DNA from: BTUB01 sp963836585
Lineage (GTDB): Bacteria; Babelota; Babeliae; Babelales; Vermiphilaceae
Length of the DNA stretch: 64,000 bases
Assembly (NCBI GenBank): GCA_963836585.1
Contig: CAWIJV010000003.1
Coordinates: forward strand, 186,001 to 250,000
Direction of reading: 5' to 3'
A program made the translations under genes and the position numbers. Numbering within the stretch: position 1 is the first letter of the stretch; the number at the start of each line of letters is the position of its first letter. Below, piece after piece: positions 25,510-34,093 of the stretch. The notes beneath the pieces are model-generated. The model searched no databases. It was not told the DNA's origin and saw only the letters and a list, made by a program, of their open reading frames with translations.

Positions 25510-26316
25510 CTATTGAGGGAGTGTAATATCAAATACCGTGGTTTGGTGCGTTTTATTTTCAACAGTAAGGGAAGCGGTGCCATCAAATGATTTGCCATCA
25601 AGAAAAAGAATCGTAGTTATGTTTTGGCCAGGCGCAATAGTTATCGTCTTTTGTGTCGCGGCAATCTTTTCATTCAACTGTTGATTTGCTTTAGTTGTTT
25701 TATTTGCATACAGCATTGAGCAAGTGGGGGTAAGAATGAGCACTCCTACTGCAGGAAGAGTACCTAATAAATAAAAAGACCACCCCAGCCAAATGAACAT
25801 GCCGATATCAACAACCGCCATTGGACCAGTGATTGCAAGCGCTACGCCCCCAAGTGCCCAAATAACCACATTTCCTGCATTGGTTCGTTCTAAAATAGAA
25901 GCAACGGTGCGATGATTAGCAAAGGAGACAGTAGATTTAGTAGGATCAAAAAGCACAGCCTCAGATCCATCATTGTGCAGCGTTACTTGGAGTGGCACGA
26001 TCCCTTTTTGTATAAGGCGTTGGCCTTTGCCGCCAAAGATTTTTTTTAATGCCTGAGCATTGAGAATTTCTGCTTTTATCGTGATACCATTTTTTGTTTC
26101 TTGGAATGCTGTGACATGCTTTTCTCTTGGCTCTATATGAGTGGCGTATCCTTCGATACGCTCACGAAGTTTATCCTGAGCAATGTCGAAGGGTTCGCGC
26201 TCAGGACGAACGGAAGTACGGAGGCTTTTGGAATCGTTGTTACGCTGTGGCCCGCAGCCGGGTAAAAGAAGAGCGATGGCAACAAGTGCCATTCCGGTAA
26301 TACGTAAATGTGACAT
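25510..26316 (-). CDS. Lipoprotein, three-member family, paralog 2, with repeat-encoded insert (268 aa)
   Basis: Lipobox LLPGC at residues 17-21. The body matches the neighbouring paralogs (KKIFGGKGQRL, PLQVTLHND, FDPTKSTVSFANHRTVA, ILTPT, ITTILFLDGKSF). Between lipobox and body is an extra stretch SVRPEREPFDIAQDKLRERI that the other two lack. It is encoded by a palindromic repeat at 26149-26213, read in frame. The linker position should tolerate such an insert. Confidence 0.8.
   Translation of the reverse strand: MSHLRITGMALVAIALLLPGCGPQRNNDSKSLRTSVRPEREPFDIAQDKLRERIEGYATHIEPREKHVTAFQETKNGITIKAEILNAQALKKIFGGKGQRLIQKGIVPLQVTLHNDGSEAVLFDPTKSTVSFANHRTVASILERTNAGNVVIWALGGVALAITGPMAVVDIGMFIWLGWSFYLLGTLPAVGVLILTPTCSMLYANKTTKANQQLNEKIAATQKTITIAPGQNITTILFLDGKSFDGTASLTVENKTHQTTVFDITLPQ
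26149..26213. repeat. Palindromic repeat copy inside a coding region (lipoprotein)
   Basis: CCTTCGATACGCTCACGAAG at the left, GGACGAACGG at the right, with CTGAGC...GCTCAGG arms inside. It is related to the repeats at 3324, 29856 and 52838 and is read in frame on the minus strand. Confidence 0.75.
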
Positions 26317-26338
26317 GCAATTTCCCCCTAAAGGATAG

Positions 26339-27253
26339 CTAGTATCTGATGAAACTTTTCTTGTTTTTCAGTGCTTCATCAACTTCCTTTTTCGTGGGTT
26401 GGCACTGGTCCAAAAGGGCATCGCCGTCCCGGGCGAATGCTTTATTATGTGGCAGGCCATATTTCTTATAAAAGGCATGGGCGGTGTTTAAATAGAGGTG
26501 CGCGTTGGCACTCTCCAGTAAATAGCCATGGGTGCCTTTATCCAGTAATAAAAAGTATACATGAGGGTGGCCATATTGCAAGAATTTGAGGTAGAGTGCC
26601 GCCGTGCCGGCCGCGGGAACCAGAGCATCTTCCAGGGAGGCTATGATGAGAATCGGAATCTCCGGGCTGATATGCGGCACCACTTTGATAGGGAAGATCC
26701 CCTTATAGTCAAATTTGCCAAAAAGCAGGGTGGGGCAGGAATAGAGAATGCTGTAAGGGATCCAGCCGACACCGGCATTTTTGCAGAAGAAATCGAGCGT
26801 GTTGGTGATCGAATCATACGGTGATTCAACGATTACTGCCACCACATTGGCCGGATTGCGGGTGCCTAGAAAATTGAGCACCGCAGCTGCGCCGCGGGAG
26901 TATCCCATGAGGATTATCTGATGATCCTTAATATGCTGATATGCATTGGCAAGCGCCTTGATCTCATTCTCTTGCCCCAAACTGGTTTGCCTGCCATCAA
27001 ATCCGTTGCGCGTTGCATCGGGAAAATTAAAGGTGTGCAGCGGTTGCTGAATGATCCATAAGCGCAGATCATCAGGATCTTCCACATGCCAGCAGTGCGC
27101 ACAGCCGGGCACATGTTTTAAATGGAGCTCTTGATTGTTGATGATATGCAGCTCATGGGGGCGCCGAATATTTTCATAGTAGTAGGCGAGTGTGTGATCA
27201 TTGTATAATCCATGGGCGAACAGGTATATGATTTGGCAAAATGTTTTTAGCAT
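26339..27253 (-). CDS. Alpha/beta hydrolase (304 aa)
   Basis: Hydrolase of unknown substrate. Catalytic triad readable: nucleophile S119 in GYSRG, D209 in SLEDALVP and H242 in GTHGYLL. A mobile N-terminal strand IYLFAHGLYND carries the oxyanion-hole HG. Hydrophobic N-terminus may act as a signal or anchor. It overlaps the upstream lipoprotein gene by 7 bases, so translation may be coupled. Lies between two members of the lipoprotein family. Confidence 0.85.
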   Translation of the reverse strand: MLKTFCQIIYLFAHGLYNDHTLAYYYENIRRPHELHIINNQELHLKHVPGCAHCWHVEDPDDLRLWIIQQPLHTFNFPDATRNGFDGRQTSLGQENEIKALANAYQHIKDHQIILMGYSRGAAAVLNFLGTRNPANVVAVIVESPYDSITNTLDFFCKNAGVGWIPYSILYSCPTLLFGKFDYKGIFPIKVVPHISPEIPILIIASLEDALVPAAGTAALYLKFLQYGHPHVYFLLLDKGTHGYLLESANAHLYLNTAHAFYKKYGLPHNKAFARDGDALLDQCQPTKKEVDEALKNKKSFIRY

Positions 27254-28026
27254 AACGCTCCCTCTTTTGAAAGGCAGAAATTAAATACCAGCGGTTGGCA
27301 TGTTGCCGTATCGGTCAGGATAATATTCCACTCGGTGGGGCAGGATCGTTTTTCAGTAAAGATTAAGAATGAGATATGGGCGCCCGGATCAATATCAAGG
27401 GAAGTACTCACCATTTTTGAGCGCACATCCTGATCAATTGACTGATTGATTCGATACGAATAGGCGCCTTGCTGATAGCAGATCACCGGAGTGCCCAGGG
27501 CGATAATGCCTGAAACTCCCAGCATTGCATAGCCGGCCTTCACCAGCGCCGGCATGGCCACGTGCTGGATGGTGCCTAAAATCACCAAGTAAGCGGCGCC
27601 AAAAAAGCAGATGGTTGCCCCCAATGATCCCAGCACGAGTGGCCCCAGAATGCGCCGGGTGGTATGAGAATGTAATCGCCGCGCAATCTTTTGCAGGCGG
27701 CAGAGCTTGCACTGTAAACTTTTGGGGTCAAAGCGATAAGCGCAATTACTCTCATTTTTGATGGCAATCAGAAGTGGGCAGATTTGATGGCGTTTGGCAT
27801 AGAGCCGATTGCCACGATTATCAAAAAGACGCGTAGTTTCTTGTTTGGAGAGGAGAGCAATAGAAAGAGTAACGTTTACCTGGCACATGGTTATTGTTTT
27901 TTGTGGGCGAAGCCCATCAAAAGAATGAGGAGTATATTGAGGGCGTTTGCATCCGGGCACCATGAGAAGCAGCACAAATAGAGGTATTAAAAGGCCAGTT
28001 AGCAATGATTTTAAGAAGTTGTGCAT
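27247..28026 (-). CDS. Lipoprotein, three-member family, paralog 3 (259 aa)
   Basis: Lipobox MVPGC (residues 22-26). Same order of elements as the two downstream paralogs: RLFDNRGNRLYAKR, a PLLIAIKNESN strand, FDPKSLQC, two hydrophobic helices, GTPVICY in place of ILTPT, then a beta-rich end. Extra Cys residues (CKLCRLQ, FCLSKEGALC) distinguish it. First gene of the minus-strand group that runs to the thioredoxin at 23603. ATG start. Confidence 0.75.
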   Translation of the reverse strand: MHNFLKSLLTGLLIPLFVLLLMVPGCKRPQYTPHSFDGLRPQKTITMCQVNVTLSIALLSKQETTRLFDNRGNRLYAKRHQICPLLIAIKNESNCAYRFDPKSLQCKLCRLQKIARRLHSHTTRRILGPLVLGSLGATICFFGAAYLVILGTIQHVAMPALVKAGYAMLGVSGIIALGTPVICYQQGAYSYRINQSIDQDVRSKMVSTSLDIDPGAHISFLIFTEKRSCPTEWNIILTDTATCQPLVFNFCLSKEGALC

Positions 28027-28216
28027 AAGCCCTCCCTGTGCATAAAAGCGTCCACAGGAAATATATATTTCTACCCATTTTAATATTGATCAAAAGCATA
28101 TGCTTGTCAATTTTAAAAAATAAATTTAAACAGTTAGAAAATTTCTGGCCATTGCTCGGCTCTCATATTATGGGTATGGTAAAACAAAATTGTTTCAAAA
28201 CACAAAGGATCATGTT

Positions 28217-29452
28217 ATGAATATGCTTTCGCTCTCATGGCACGAGGGATTGATAGATCAGGCTATGATTGCTCGGCCGCTCAAAAAAGTGTCTGCAGCA
28301 TTTATAGAGCTGCCGGCTGATGATATGATGCGCGCTCAGATTGCTACGCTTATCGCTCAAAAAAAGCGATTGAATCCGGCGTTCATCGTGATTGTAGGTA
28401 TCGGTGGATCAAATTTAGGAGCGCAGGCGGTGTATCAAGCAGTGGCGCGCGAGTCTGCTATCCCGCTGCTCTGGGCAGACACTGTGGATCCTGATATGAT
28501 GCAATGCCTTTTGATGCGGGTGGAAAGTGCGCTTGCCGATAAAAAAAATATTCTTCTAGTGGCCATCAGCAAATCGGGTGCCACCACGGAAACGGTTGCA
28601 AATTTTGAATGTTTTTTGGCGCTTTTGATGCGCTATCATCCGGCCACGTATCATGAGCAGATTGTGGTGATTAGCGATACAGATTCGCCTTTTTGGCGAT
28701 TGGCGCACAAAAAAAAATGGGATTGCTTGCCGATGCCTGCGCAAGTTGGTGGGCGATTCTCAGTGTTGAGTTCAGTTGGTCTTTTTCCACTCGGGATGGC
28801 TGGCATTGATATTGAGCAGTTGTGCGCGGGCGCTCGTGCTATCACACCCATTTGCTTGAGCGAGCAAGCAGACAATCCGGCGGCCCTGTGGGCAGCGATT
28901 GTAGCCGATCAGTATGTGCGCGGCATTCACATTCATGATCTTTTTGTATTCTGCCCAGCGCTGGAAGGAATTGGCAAATGGCAGCGGCAGCTGCTCGGAG
29001 AAAGTTTAGGCAAAATTAATAATCGTGGCTTGCGTGTGGGCATCACGCCAACGGTGTCAGTGGGTAGCACCGATCTTCATTCGGTGGGGCAATTATATTT
29101 GGGTGGCCCGATGGCATCTATTACCACGTTTGTTTGGATTGATCAGCATGCCAGTGATCCGTGTGTGCCGGCAATAAGCGAATTTGATGCATTGGTGCCG
29201 CATCTGCAAAAAAAATCATTGGCCACCATTATGCGGGCAATTTTTGAGGGTACGCAACAGGCATATGCGCGCGAAAAGCGGCCGTATACCACTATCACAT
29301 TACCCAAAAAAAATGAATTCTATATAGGACAATTTTTGCAATGTGCTATGATAGCCACAGTTTATTTGGGGCAGTTGCTGGAGGTGAATCCCTTCGATCA
29401 GCCGCAGGTTGAATTGTATAAACGCATTACGCGAGAGATTTTAAGCCGATGA
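28217..29452 (+). CDS. pgi: Glucose-6-phosphate isomerase (411 aa)
   Basis: Interconverts glucose-6-phosphate and fructose-6-phosphate. Sugar-phosphate isomerase signatures: VGIGGSNLGAQAVYQ, AISKSGATTETVANF, and a C-terminal QPQVELYK. At 411 residues it is a short bacterial form. The ATG at 28217 was chosen over an in-frame TTG at 28190 because AAAGGA lies 7 bases upstream. First gene of an overlapping operon with zwf, gnd and a cyclase-like gene. Confidence 0.93.
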   Translation: MNMLSLSWHEGLIDQAMIARPLKKVSAAFIELPADDMMRAQIATLIAQKKRLNPAFIVIVGIGGSNLGAQAVYQAVARESAIPLLWADTVDPDMMQCLLMRVESALADKKNILLVAISKSGATTETVANFECFLALLMRYHPATYHEQIVVISDTDSPFWRLAHKKKWDCLPMPAQVGGRFSVLSSVGLFPLGMAGIDIEQLCAGARAITPICLSEQADNPAALWAAIVADQYVRGIHIHDLFVFCPALEGIGKWQRQLLGESLGKINNRGLRVGITPTVSVGSTDLHSVGQLYLGGPMASITTFVWIDQHASDPCVPAISEFDALVPHLQKKSLATIMRAIFEGTQQAYAREKRPYTTITLPKKNEFYIGQFLQCAMIATVYLGQLLEVNPFDQPQVELYKRITREILSR

Positions 29453-30975
29453 ACAGTCTGATTATAATACTCGGGGCCACCGGAGATTTAGCGCGAAAAA
29501 AAATCTTTCCGGCATTATATCAACTCTTTGCACGAGGCGCTTTAGAACATAGTTATATTATTGGTGCAGCGCTTGAGCAGATGAGCAATGAGCAGTTTTT
29601 GGTGCATATAAAAAAATTTGTGCAGAAGGTGGATGATGCAGTATGGCATTCATTTGCTGCTCATGTGGCATATCATCCGATCAACTTTAGCCAGGAGCAA
29701 GATTTTGATGCGCTTGCTGTTTTGGTAAAAAAAATTGAAGAAAAGCATGCGCTGAGCGGCAGCCGCTTGGTCTACTGTTCTACGGCACCCTTTTTTTACT
29801 GCACGATTACGCAAGGATTGGCAAAATCGGGGTTGCTGGAAAGGATGGAAGATCACCCTTCGATACGTCAGCCTACGCTCTGCGAGCTTCGGCCGACTAC
29901 TCAGGGCGAACGGAAAGAAATTCCGTTCGTGGTGAGTGCGAGTGAAGCGAGCATATCGAACCATGACGGAATATTCCATCGCATTGTCTACGAAAAACCA
30001 TTCGGCCATGATCTGGAATCAGCGCATGCAATTAATGAATGCATTGCCGCGCATTTTGACGAGCGTCAAATTTATCGCATCGATCATTATCTTACCAAGG
30101 AGCTCGTGGGCAATATTGCGCTGGTTCGCTTTACCAATATTGTATTTGAACCACTCTGGAACAATCGTTACATTGATCAAGTGCAGATTGTGTTTGATGA
30201 GCCAGGTGGCATTGAAGGCCGCGGGGCTTTTTATGATAAGTATGGCGCATTGGCAGACGTGATGCAGAATCATATGATGCAGTTGGTTGCGCTGATCGGC
30301 ATGGAATCGCCGCAAAAGTTGAGTGGCGATTATATTCGCACTGAGCGTGCCAACGTATTGAAAAAAATAAAAGTGGTTGATGCTATCGTGGGCCAATATA
30401 AAGGATATACCAAAGAGGCCGGCGTTGACCCACAATCATCCACTGAAACATTCGCGCAGGTGATGCTGCGCATCGAAAATCCGCGTTGGGCGGGCGTGCC
30501 ATTTTATCTAAAGACTGGCAAATGCTTGGATAAAAAAGAGACGGCCATTTATATAAAATTTAAGCAGATCGATTGTTTGCTCACCAAATCTGCCTGCCCG
30601 AGCGCATCAAACTCATTGGCGATCGAGATCAGCCCTGATCCTTCATTTATCCTTTCATTAAATGCTAAGCGGCCAGGAAAATCGGAAGAGGTGATGCCGG
30701 TGCAGATGGCATGTATGCATCCAGCATTTGGCACGAGCATAAGCGAAGCATATGAAACATTATTTGAAGAGATTTTGAAAGGTGAACAATCGGTTGCGGT
30801 GCGTTTTGATGAGATTGAGTATGCGTGGAAGGTGGTCGAGGCGATTCGCGCATTAAAGCCGCCTATGCATCAGTATGAATGTGGATCGGCCGGGCCGGCA
30901 AAAGAGCAGGCGCATTTTGAAACAAAACATGGCTTTAGCTGGCTTACGCCTAAAAAGAAAAAGGAGCCTCAATGA
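29449..30975 (+). CDS. zwf: Glucose-6-phosphate 1-dehydrogenase with in-frame repeat insert (508 aa)
   Basis: First step of the oxidative pentose phosphate pathway; makes NADPH. Rossmann start LGATGDLARKKIFPALYQL; VYEKPFGHDLESA; active-site segment RIDHYLTKEL (usually GKE). At residues about 136-172 the protein carries a 36-codon stretch (PSIRQPTLCELRPTTQG, ERKEIPFVVSASEASISN) that corresponds to the palindromic repeat at 29856-29963 and sits just before the conserved VYEKPFG strand, where family members have only a short loop. Starts in the pgi stop codon (4-base overlap). Confidence 0.95.
   Translation: MNSLIIILGATGDLARKKIFPALYQLFARGALEHSYIIGAALEQMSNEQFLVHIKKFVQKVDDAVWHSFAAHVAYHPINFSQEQDFDALAVLVKKIEEKHALSGSRLVYCSTAPFFYCTITQGLAKSGLLERMEDHPSIRQPTLCELRPTTQGERKEIPFVVSASEASISNHDGIFHRIVYEKPFGHDLESAHAINECIAAHFDERQIYRIDHYLTKELVGNIALVRFTNIVFEPLWNNRYIDQVQIVFDEPGGIEGRGAFYDKYGALADVMQNHMMQLVALIGMESPQKLSGDYIRTERANVLKKIKVVDAIVGQYKGYTKEAGVDPQSSTETFAQVMLRIENPRWAGVPFYLKTGKCLDKKETAIYIKFKQIDCLLTKSACPSASNSLAIEISPDPSFILSLNAKRPGKSEEVMPVQMACMHPAFGTSISEAYETLFEEILKGEQSVAVRFDEIEYAWKVVEAIRALKPPMHQYECGSAGPAKEQAHFETKHGFSWLTPKKKKEPQ
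29856..29963. repeat. Palindromic repeat copy inside zwf, 108 bp, in frame
   Basis: CCCTTCGATACG at the left end, CATATCGAACCA at the right, inner arms GGGCGAACGG and CCGTTCGTGG. It is the inverted orientation of copies at 3324 and 52838. The length, 108 bp, equals 36 codons and leaves the zwf frame intact. Confidence 0.85.
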
Positions 30976-31880
30976 AAGTGGGTATAATCGGCTTGGGCAG
31001 GATGGGCGCCGCAATTGCGCGCAGAATTTTTGAAAGCGGGTATTGTGTGCTCGGCTATGATCCGGATCTCAAAGCGCAAAAAGAGTGTGCGGCTTGGGGA
31101 TTGCAAATCTATGATGATGTGCAAGCATTAGCCAAGGAAGCAGATCTGATTTGGCTCATGGTGCCTGCCGGAGCGGTGGTGGATCAGACACTTAATCAAA
31201 TGAATAATGCGCTTGCGCCGCAAAAGATCATCATTGATGGTGGCAATAGCAATTTTAACGATTCGATACGGCATGCGCGTAGATTGCAAGAGCTGGGGGT
31301 TCACTTTTTGGATTGCGGCACATCCGGCGGTGTGCATGGATTAAAAAATGGATTTTGTTTGATGGTGGGCGGCAATTATGAGGCGTATCAAAAAGTGTTA
31401 CCCGTTTTAAAAATCATCGCAGCGCCCGATGGATGCGCACACGTGGGCCCCTCAGGCGCGGGGCATTATGTGAAGATGATTCACAATGGCATTGAGTATG
31501 GTTTGCTTGAGGCCTATGCCGAAGGATTTCATCTGCTGCGCGAAGGTGATTATAAAGAGCTGGATCTGGAAAAAATTGCCAATCTTTGGCAGCATGGCGC
31601 GGTGATTCGCTCATGGCTACTGGCATTAACGCATGATCTGTTTAAGCAGGATCAACATCTGGGCAGCATCGATGGCAAAATTCAAGAAGGCGGCACGGGC
31701 GCTTGGACGGTAGAAAATGCGCAGAAAAATAAGATTCCGGTTCCGGTAATAGAAAAATCACTGGAAGTGCGCGCATGGTCCCGCAGATCCGGCGGTAATT
31801 TTGCTACGCAACTGATTCAGATGATTCGCCATGCCTTTGGCGGGCACAAGGTTGAAGTGAAACGTGAGAATGAACTATGA
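30972..31880 (+). CDS. gnd: 6-phosphogluconate dehydrogenase, decarboxylating, short form (302 aa)
   Basis: Converts 6-phosphogluconate to ribulose-5-phosphate and CO2 with reduction of NAD(P). Rossmann GLGRMGAAIA, GGNSNFNDSIRHA, CGTSGGVHGLKNGFCLMVGG, and the catalytic KMIHNGIEYGLLEAYAEG. About 300 residues is the length of the short bacterial (Gnd/YqeC-type) class instead of the 470-residue one. Overlaps zwf by 4 bases. Confidence 0.93.
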   Translation: MKVGIIGLGRMGAAIARRIFESGYCVLGYDPDLKAQKECAAWGLQIYDDVQALAKEADLIWLMVPAGAVVDQTLNQMNNALAPQKIIIDGGNSNFNDSIRHARRLQELGVHFLDCGTSGGVHGLKNGFCLMVGGNYEAYQKVLPVLKIIAAPDGCAHVGPSGAGHYVKMIHNGIEYGLLEAYAEGFHLLREGDYKELDLEKIANLWQHGAVIRSWLLALTHDLFKQDQHLGSIDGKIQEGGTGAWTVENAQKNKIPVPVIEKSLEVRAWSRRSGGNFATQLIQMIRHAFGGHKVEVKRENEL

Positions 31881-32506
31881 AAATCTATGATATTAGCTGG
31901 CCGCTGAGTGCAGCCACCACCGCGTATAAAGATAAAAAGACAATCAATTTTGCCGCAGCAAAATCTTTTGAGCAGGATGCCGTGCGTGAAACTACCATTA
32001 CGCTCGGTGCGCACAGTGGCACACACATCGATGCGCCATCCCATTTTGCGCGTGATGGCGCAACCATTGATCAACTCAATCTGACTAATGTGATTGGCCC
32101 GTGCAAAGTTTTTGATCTGTCTGCCGTGAGTGATGGCATCACTCAAGATCATCTGGAAAATCTCGATATTCAGCCGCGTGATATCATTCTGCTCAAGACG
32201 AGCAACAGCGCGCTGTTGCCGACGGAAAAATTTGCACCGCAGTTTGTGTATCTGGAGATTTCCGGCGCGCACTATTTGGTGGAGCGCAAAATACGCGCCG
32301 TGGGTATTGATTATTTGGGCATCGAGCGGGGCCAGCAGGGCCATGCAACGCACCATGAACTATTTAATCATGATATTACGATTATTGAAGGCTTGCGATT
32401 AGCGCAGGTAAAACAAGGGAGTTACTTTTTGTGTTGCTTGCCGCTCTATGCAATCGGCATTGAAGCAGCCCCAGCGCGCGCGGTGTTGATTGATGGTTCG
32501 ATATAA
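31877..32506 (+). CDS. Cyclase-family metal-dependent hydrolase (209 aa)
   Basis: Belongs to the cyclase/kynurenine-formamidase superfamily: HSGTHIDAPSHF supplies H46, H50, D52 and H56, the usual divalent-metal ligands. Family members hydrolyse formyl-amides, cyclic imides or similar bonds. It overlaps gnd by 4 bases and closes a pgi-zwf-gnd operon in which no 6-phosphogluconolactonase is seen. Its last codons (DGSI-stop) lie in a palindromic repeat that starts at 32494, so the C-terminus was probably set by the repeat. Confidence 0.85.
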   Translation: MKIYDISWPLSAATTAYKDKKTINFAAAKSFEQDAVRETTITLGAHSGTHIDAPSHFARDGATIDQLNLTNVIGPCKVFDLSAVSDGITQDHLENLDIQPRDIILLKTSNSALLPTEKFAPQFVYLEISGAHYLVERKIRAVGIDYLGIERGQQGHATHHELFNHDITIIEGLRLAQVKQGSYFLCCLPLYAIGIEAAPARAVLIDGSI

Positions 32507-32583
32507 TTGCTTCGCAATCACTCACCATGATCGGAAAAATATTCCATTTCATCCTGAGGAGCATCAAAGATGCGTCTCGAAGG
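32494..32583. repeat. Nested palindromic interspersed repeat, copy C
   Basis: Left half TGGTTCGATATAATTGCTTC, GCAATCACTCACCATGATCGG matches the copies at 3324 and 52838; the right half (CCTGAGGAGCATCAAAGATG, CGTCTCGAAGGA) differs. It overlaps the stop codon of the upstream cyclase gene. Confidence 0.7.
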
Positions 32584-32584
32584 A

Positions 32585-33208
32585 TTAAAAGCGCGGCGCA
32601 AAATCTTTTTCAATATTAGTTGCTTTTTTAGCTGTTTTGACCGGTAACGGTTCAACGCGGTAATCAATATCGCCCTTGAGGTTGATAAAGATTTCAAGAT
32701 TGTGCATATCATTATTAAACAGTTCAAAGCGGCAGGCAGGTGCTTGCACTCTAAAGCCATAGCTTTCACCGCGCGCGATATTGGTCACATCGCCGGCAGG
32801 AATATCTTTGCATTCGCCGCCATGGAGCGCTTGGATGGTGATCGTATTATTGGTGCTGTTTCTGAAGGCCCAATAGCGCACGCCGGTATTATCCCACCAC
32901 ATGCCTTTATATAAGTAGCCTTGAAATTTAGAATCGTTGCGCGGCGCGCAGGGCTTCATGCGCTGCATTACCATTTTGGTGTTATCTTTGTAAGAGTCAT
33001 AATCGCCGGGCAGGCGACGCGGATAGGGTGCGCACGCAGGGCGGCAACAGTTAAACGGCACGCATTGCTTGCAGGAGTTAGCAGCGCAAGTAGGTGTGGA
33101 GCAGGTGGCTGATGAGCATGATGGATTTATTGCTATGAGTGGCTGGCCAAGTGCCAGGAGTGCCATCAGGGCGAACGGGGTGGTAAATAATAAAAACTTC
33201 ATGGGCAT
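32585..33208 (-). CDS. Exported Cys-rich protein (207 aa)
   Basis: Signal peptide (residues 1-25), then a Cys cluster (CSSATCSTPTCAANSCKQC, VPFNCCRPAC), a linker, and a beta-rich C-terminal domain (GYLYKGMWWDNTGVRYWAFR, ITIQALHGGECKDIPAGD). The end of the gene is 2 bases from the palindromic repeat. Overlaps the upstream exported gene by 10 bases. Possibly a secreted or envelope protein stabilised by disulfides; family unknown. Confidence 0.7.
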   Translation of the reverse strand: MPMKFLLFTTPFALMALLALGQPLIAINPSCSSATCSTPTCAANSCKQCVPFNCCRPACAPYPRRLPGDYDSYKDNTKMVMQRMKPCAPRNDSKFQGYLYKGMWWDNTGVRYWAFRNSTNNTITIQALHGGECKDIPAGDVTNIARGESYGFRVQAPACRFELFNNDMHNLEIFINLKGDIDYRVEPLPVKTAKKATNIEKDFAPRF

Positions 33209-33462
33209 CTATCTCCTTGTTTTTTACAAAAATAGTTCCATAGTCTTTTAGATGACGTTAATTTTTTATAACAACATTTATTAGGTGTGGTGGCACCATT
33301 GCTAAAGATCCAGCCATTGCCGGTCCACGCAGGATCGCCCATATATTTTGGATAGTAGCTCGAACCAAAATTATAATAGGATTGGCCACCCATATAATAG
33401 TTTTCATCAACGGCAGCCAGAGGACTTGTGATGAGAAGCAGCATCATAATTTTTTTTATCAT
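33199..33462 (-). CDS. Small exported Tyr/Gly-rich protein (87 aa)
   Basis: Signal peptide MIKKIMMLLLITSPLAAV, then YYMGGQSYYNFGSSYYPKYMG and a Cys-containing end (CCYKK, FCKKQGDRCP). Its last 10 bases overlap the next gene's start region. It belongs to the run of short exported proteins at 32.6-34.9 kb. Function unknown. Confidence 0.6.
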   Translation of the reverse strand: MIKKIMMLLLITSPLAAVDENYYMGGQSYYNFGSSYYPKYMGDPAWTGNGWIFSNGATTPNKCCYKKLTSSKRLWNYFCKKQGDRCP

Positions 33463-33475
33463 CGCATTCTCAAAC

Positions 33476-33508
33476 TAAAAGAGGCGGGAAATTTTCCCGC
33501 CTCTTTAT
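33476..33508 (-). terminator. Terminator between exported-protein genes
   Basis: 10-bp stem GAGGCGGGAA (33481-33490) with TTCCCGCCTC (33494-33503), with an A-rich left flank giving U residues on the minus strand. It ends transcription of the gene at 33514-34074. Confidence 0.7.
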
Positions 33509-33513
33509 TGGTT

Positions 33514-34074
33514 TTATTCATATCCTAAATTTGGATCTACGATATTACCATCTGTATCATAGGTGATGCCTTGAGATGAGGGCAATACATATTCTTCGTA
33601 GTAATCAGGATATTTGTCTTGCCACCATCCTAATGGGTATCCTGCCCAGAGCAATAAGCCGCCCAAGCCAAGGCCCCAACCCCATCCATATCCCCATCCT
33701 GCAGGGAAGTTGTGATTCCAATTATTTGGCCCTCTGCCGCCATTCCAGTTTCGGCCGCCATGGAATTGGCCTGATCGTGCGCCGGCAGTTCTTCCTGCCA
33801 TTCCACGGTTCATAGTTCCTGATCGTGAAAAGTTGCCGCGTGAGCTTGAAAAGCTTCGATTGCCGCCGCCAAAATTATGACTGCCACCGCTAAAGCCACC
33901 GTGGCTCATTCCGCCACCGCCAAAACTATGGCCGCCGCCAAAACCGCCGCGACTGCCACCACCAAATCCGCCGCCACCACCATGGCCACCGCCACCGTGG
34001 GCTATTGCGATGCCGCTAATTCCTGCCAGAAGCAGCAGGGTAATGCTCATTATTTTATTCATTCTGTTTTTCAT
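33514..34074 (-). CDS. Exported Gly-rich protein (186 aa)
   Basis: Signal peptide (residues 1-25, ending IAIA), then HGGGGHGGGGGFGGGSRGGF-type Gly/His/Phe/Ser repeats to about residue 110, and a less repetitive end with WGYGWGWGLGLGGLLLWAGY. AAGGAG precedes the first ATG. Similar in architecture to the gene at 34323-34892 (Gly-rich body, then GWGLG and a Tyr-rich end). May be a surface coat or metal-binding protein. Confidence 0.7.
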   Translation of the reverse strand: MKNRMNKIMSITLLLLAGISGIAIAHGGGGHGGGGGFGGGSRGGFGGGHSFGGGGMSHGGFSGGSHNFGGGNRSFSSSRGNFSRSGTMNRGMAGRTAGARSGQFHGGRNWNGGRGPNNWNHNFPAGWGYGWGWGLGLGGLLLWAGYPLGWWQDKYPDYYEEYVLPSSQGITYDTDGNIVDPNLGYE

Positions 34075-34093
34075 ATTGATCTCCTTTTATTAT

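Noticed and set aside
26371..27761. Several plus-strand frames opposite the hydrolase and lipoprotein genes
   Set aside because: They lack RBS and domain content; the minus-strand genes explain the sequence.
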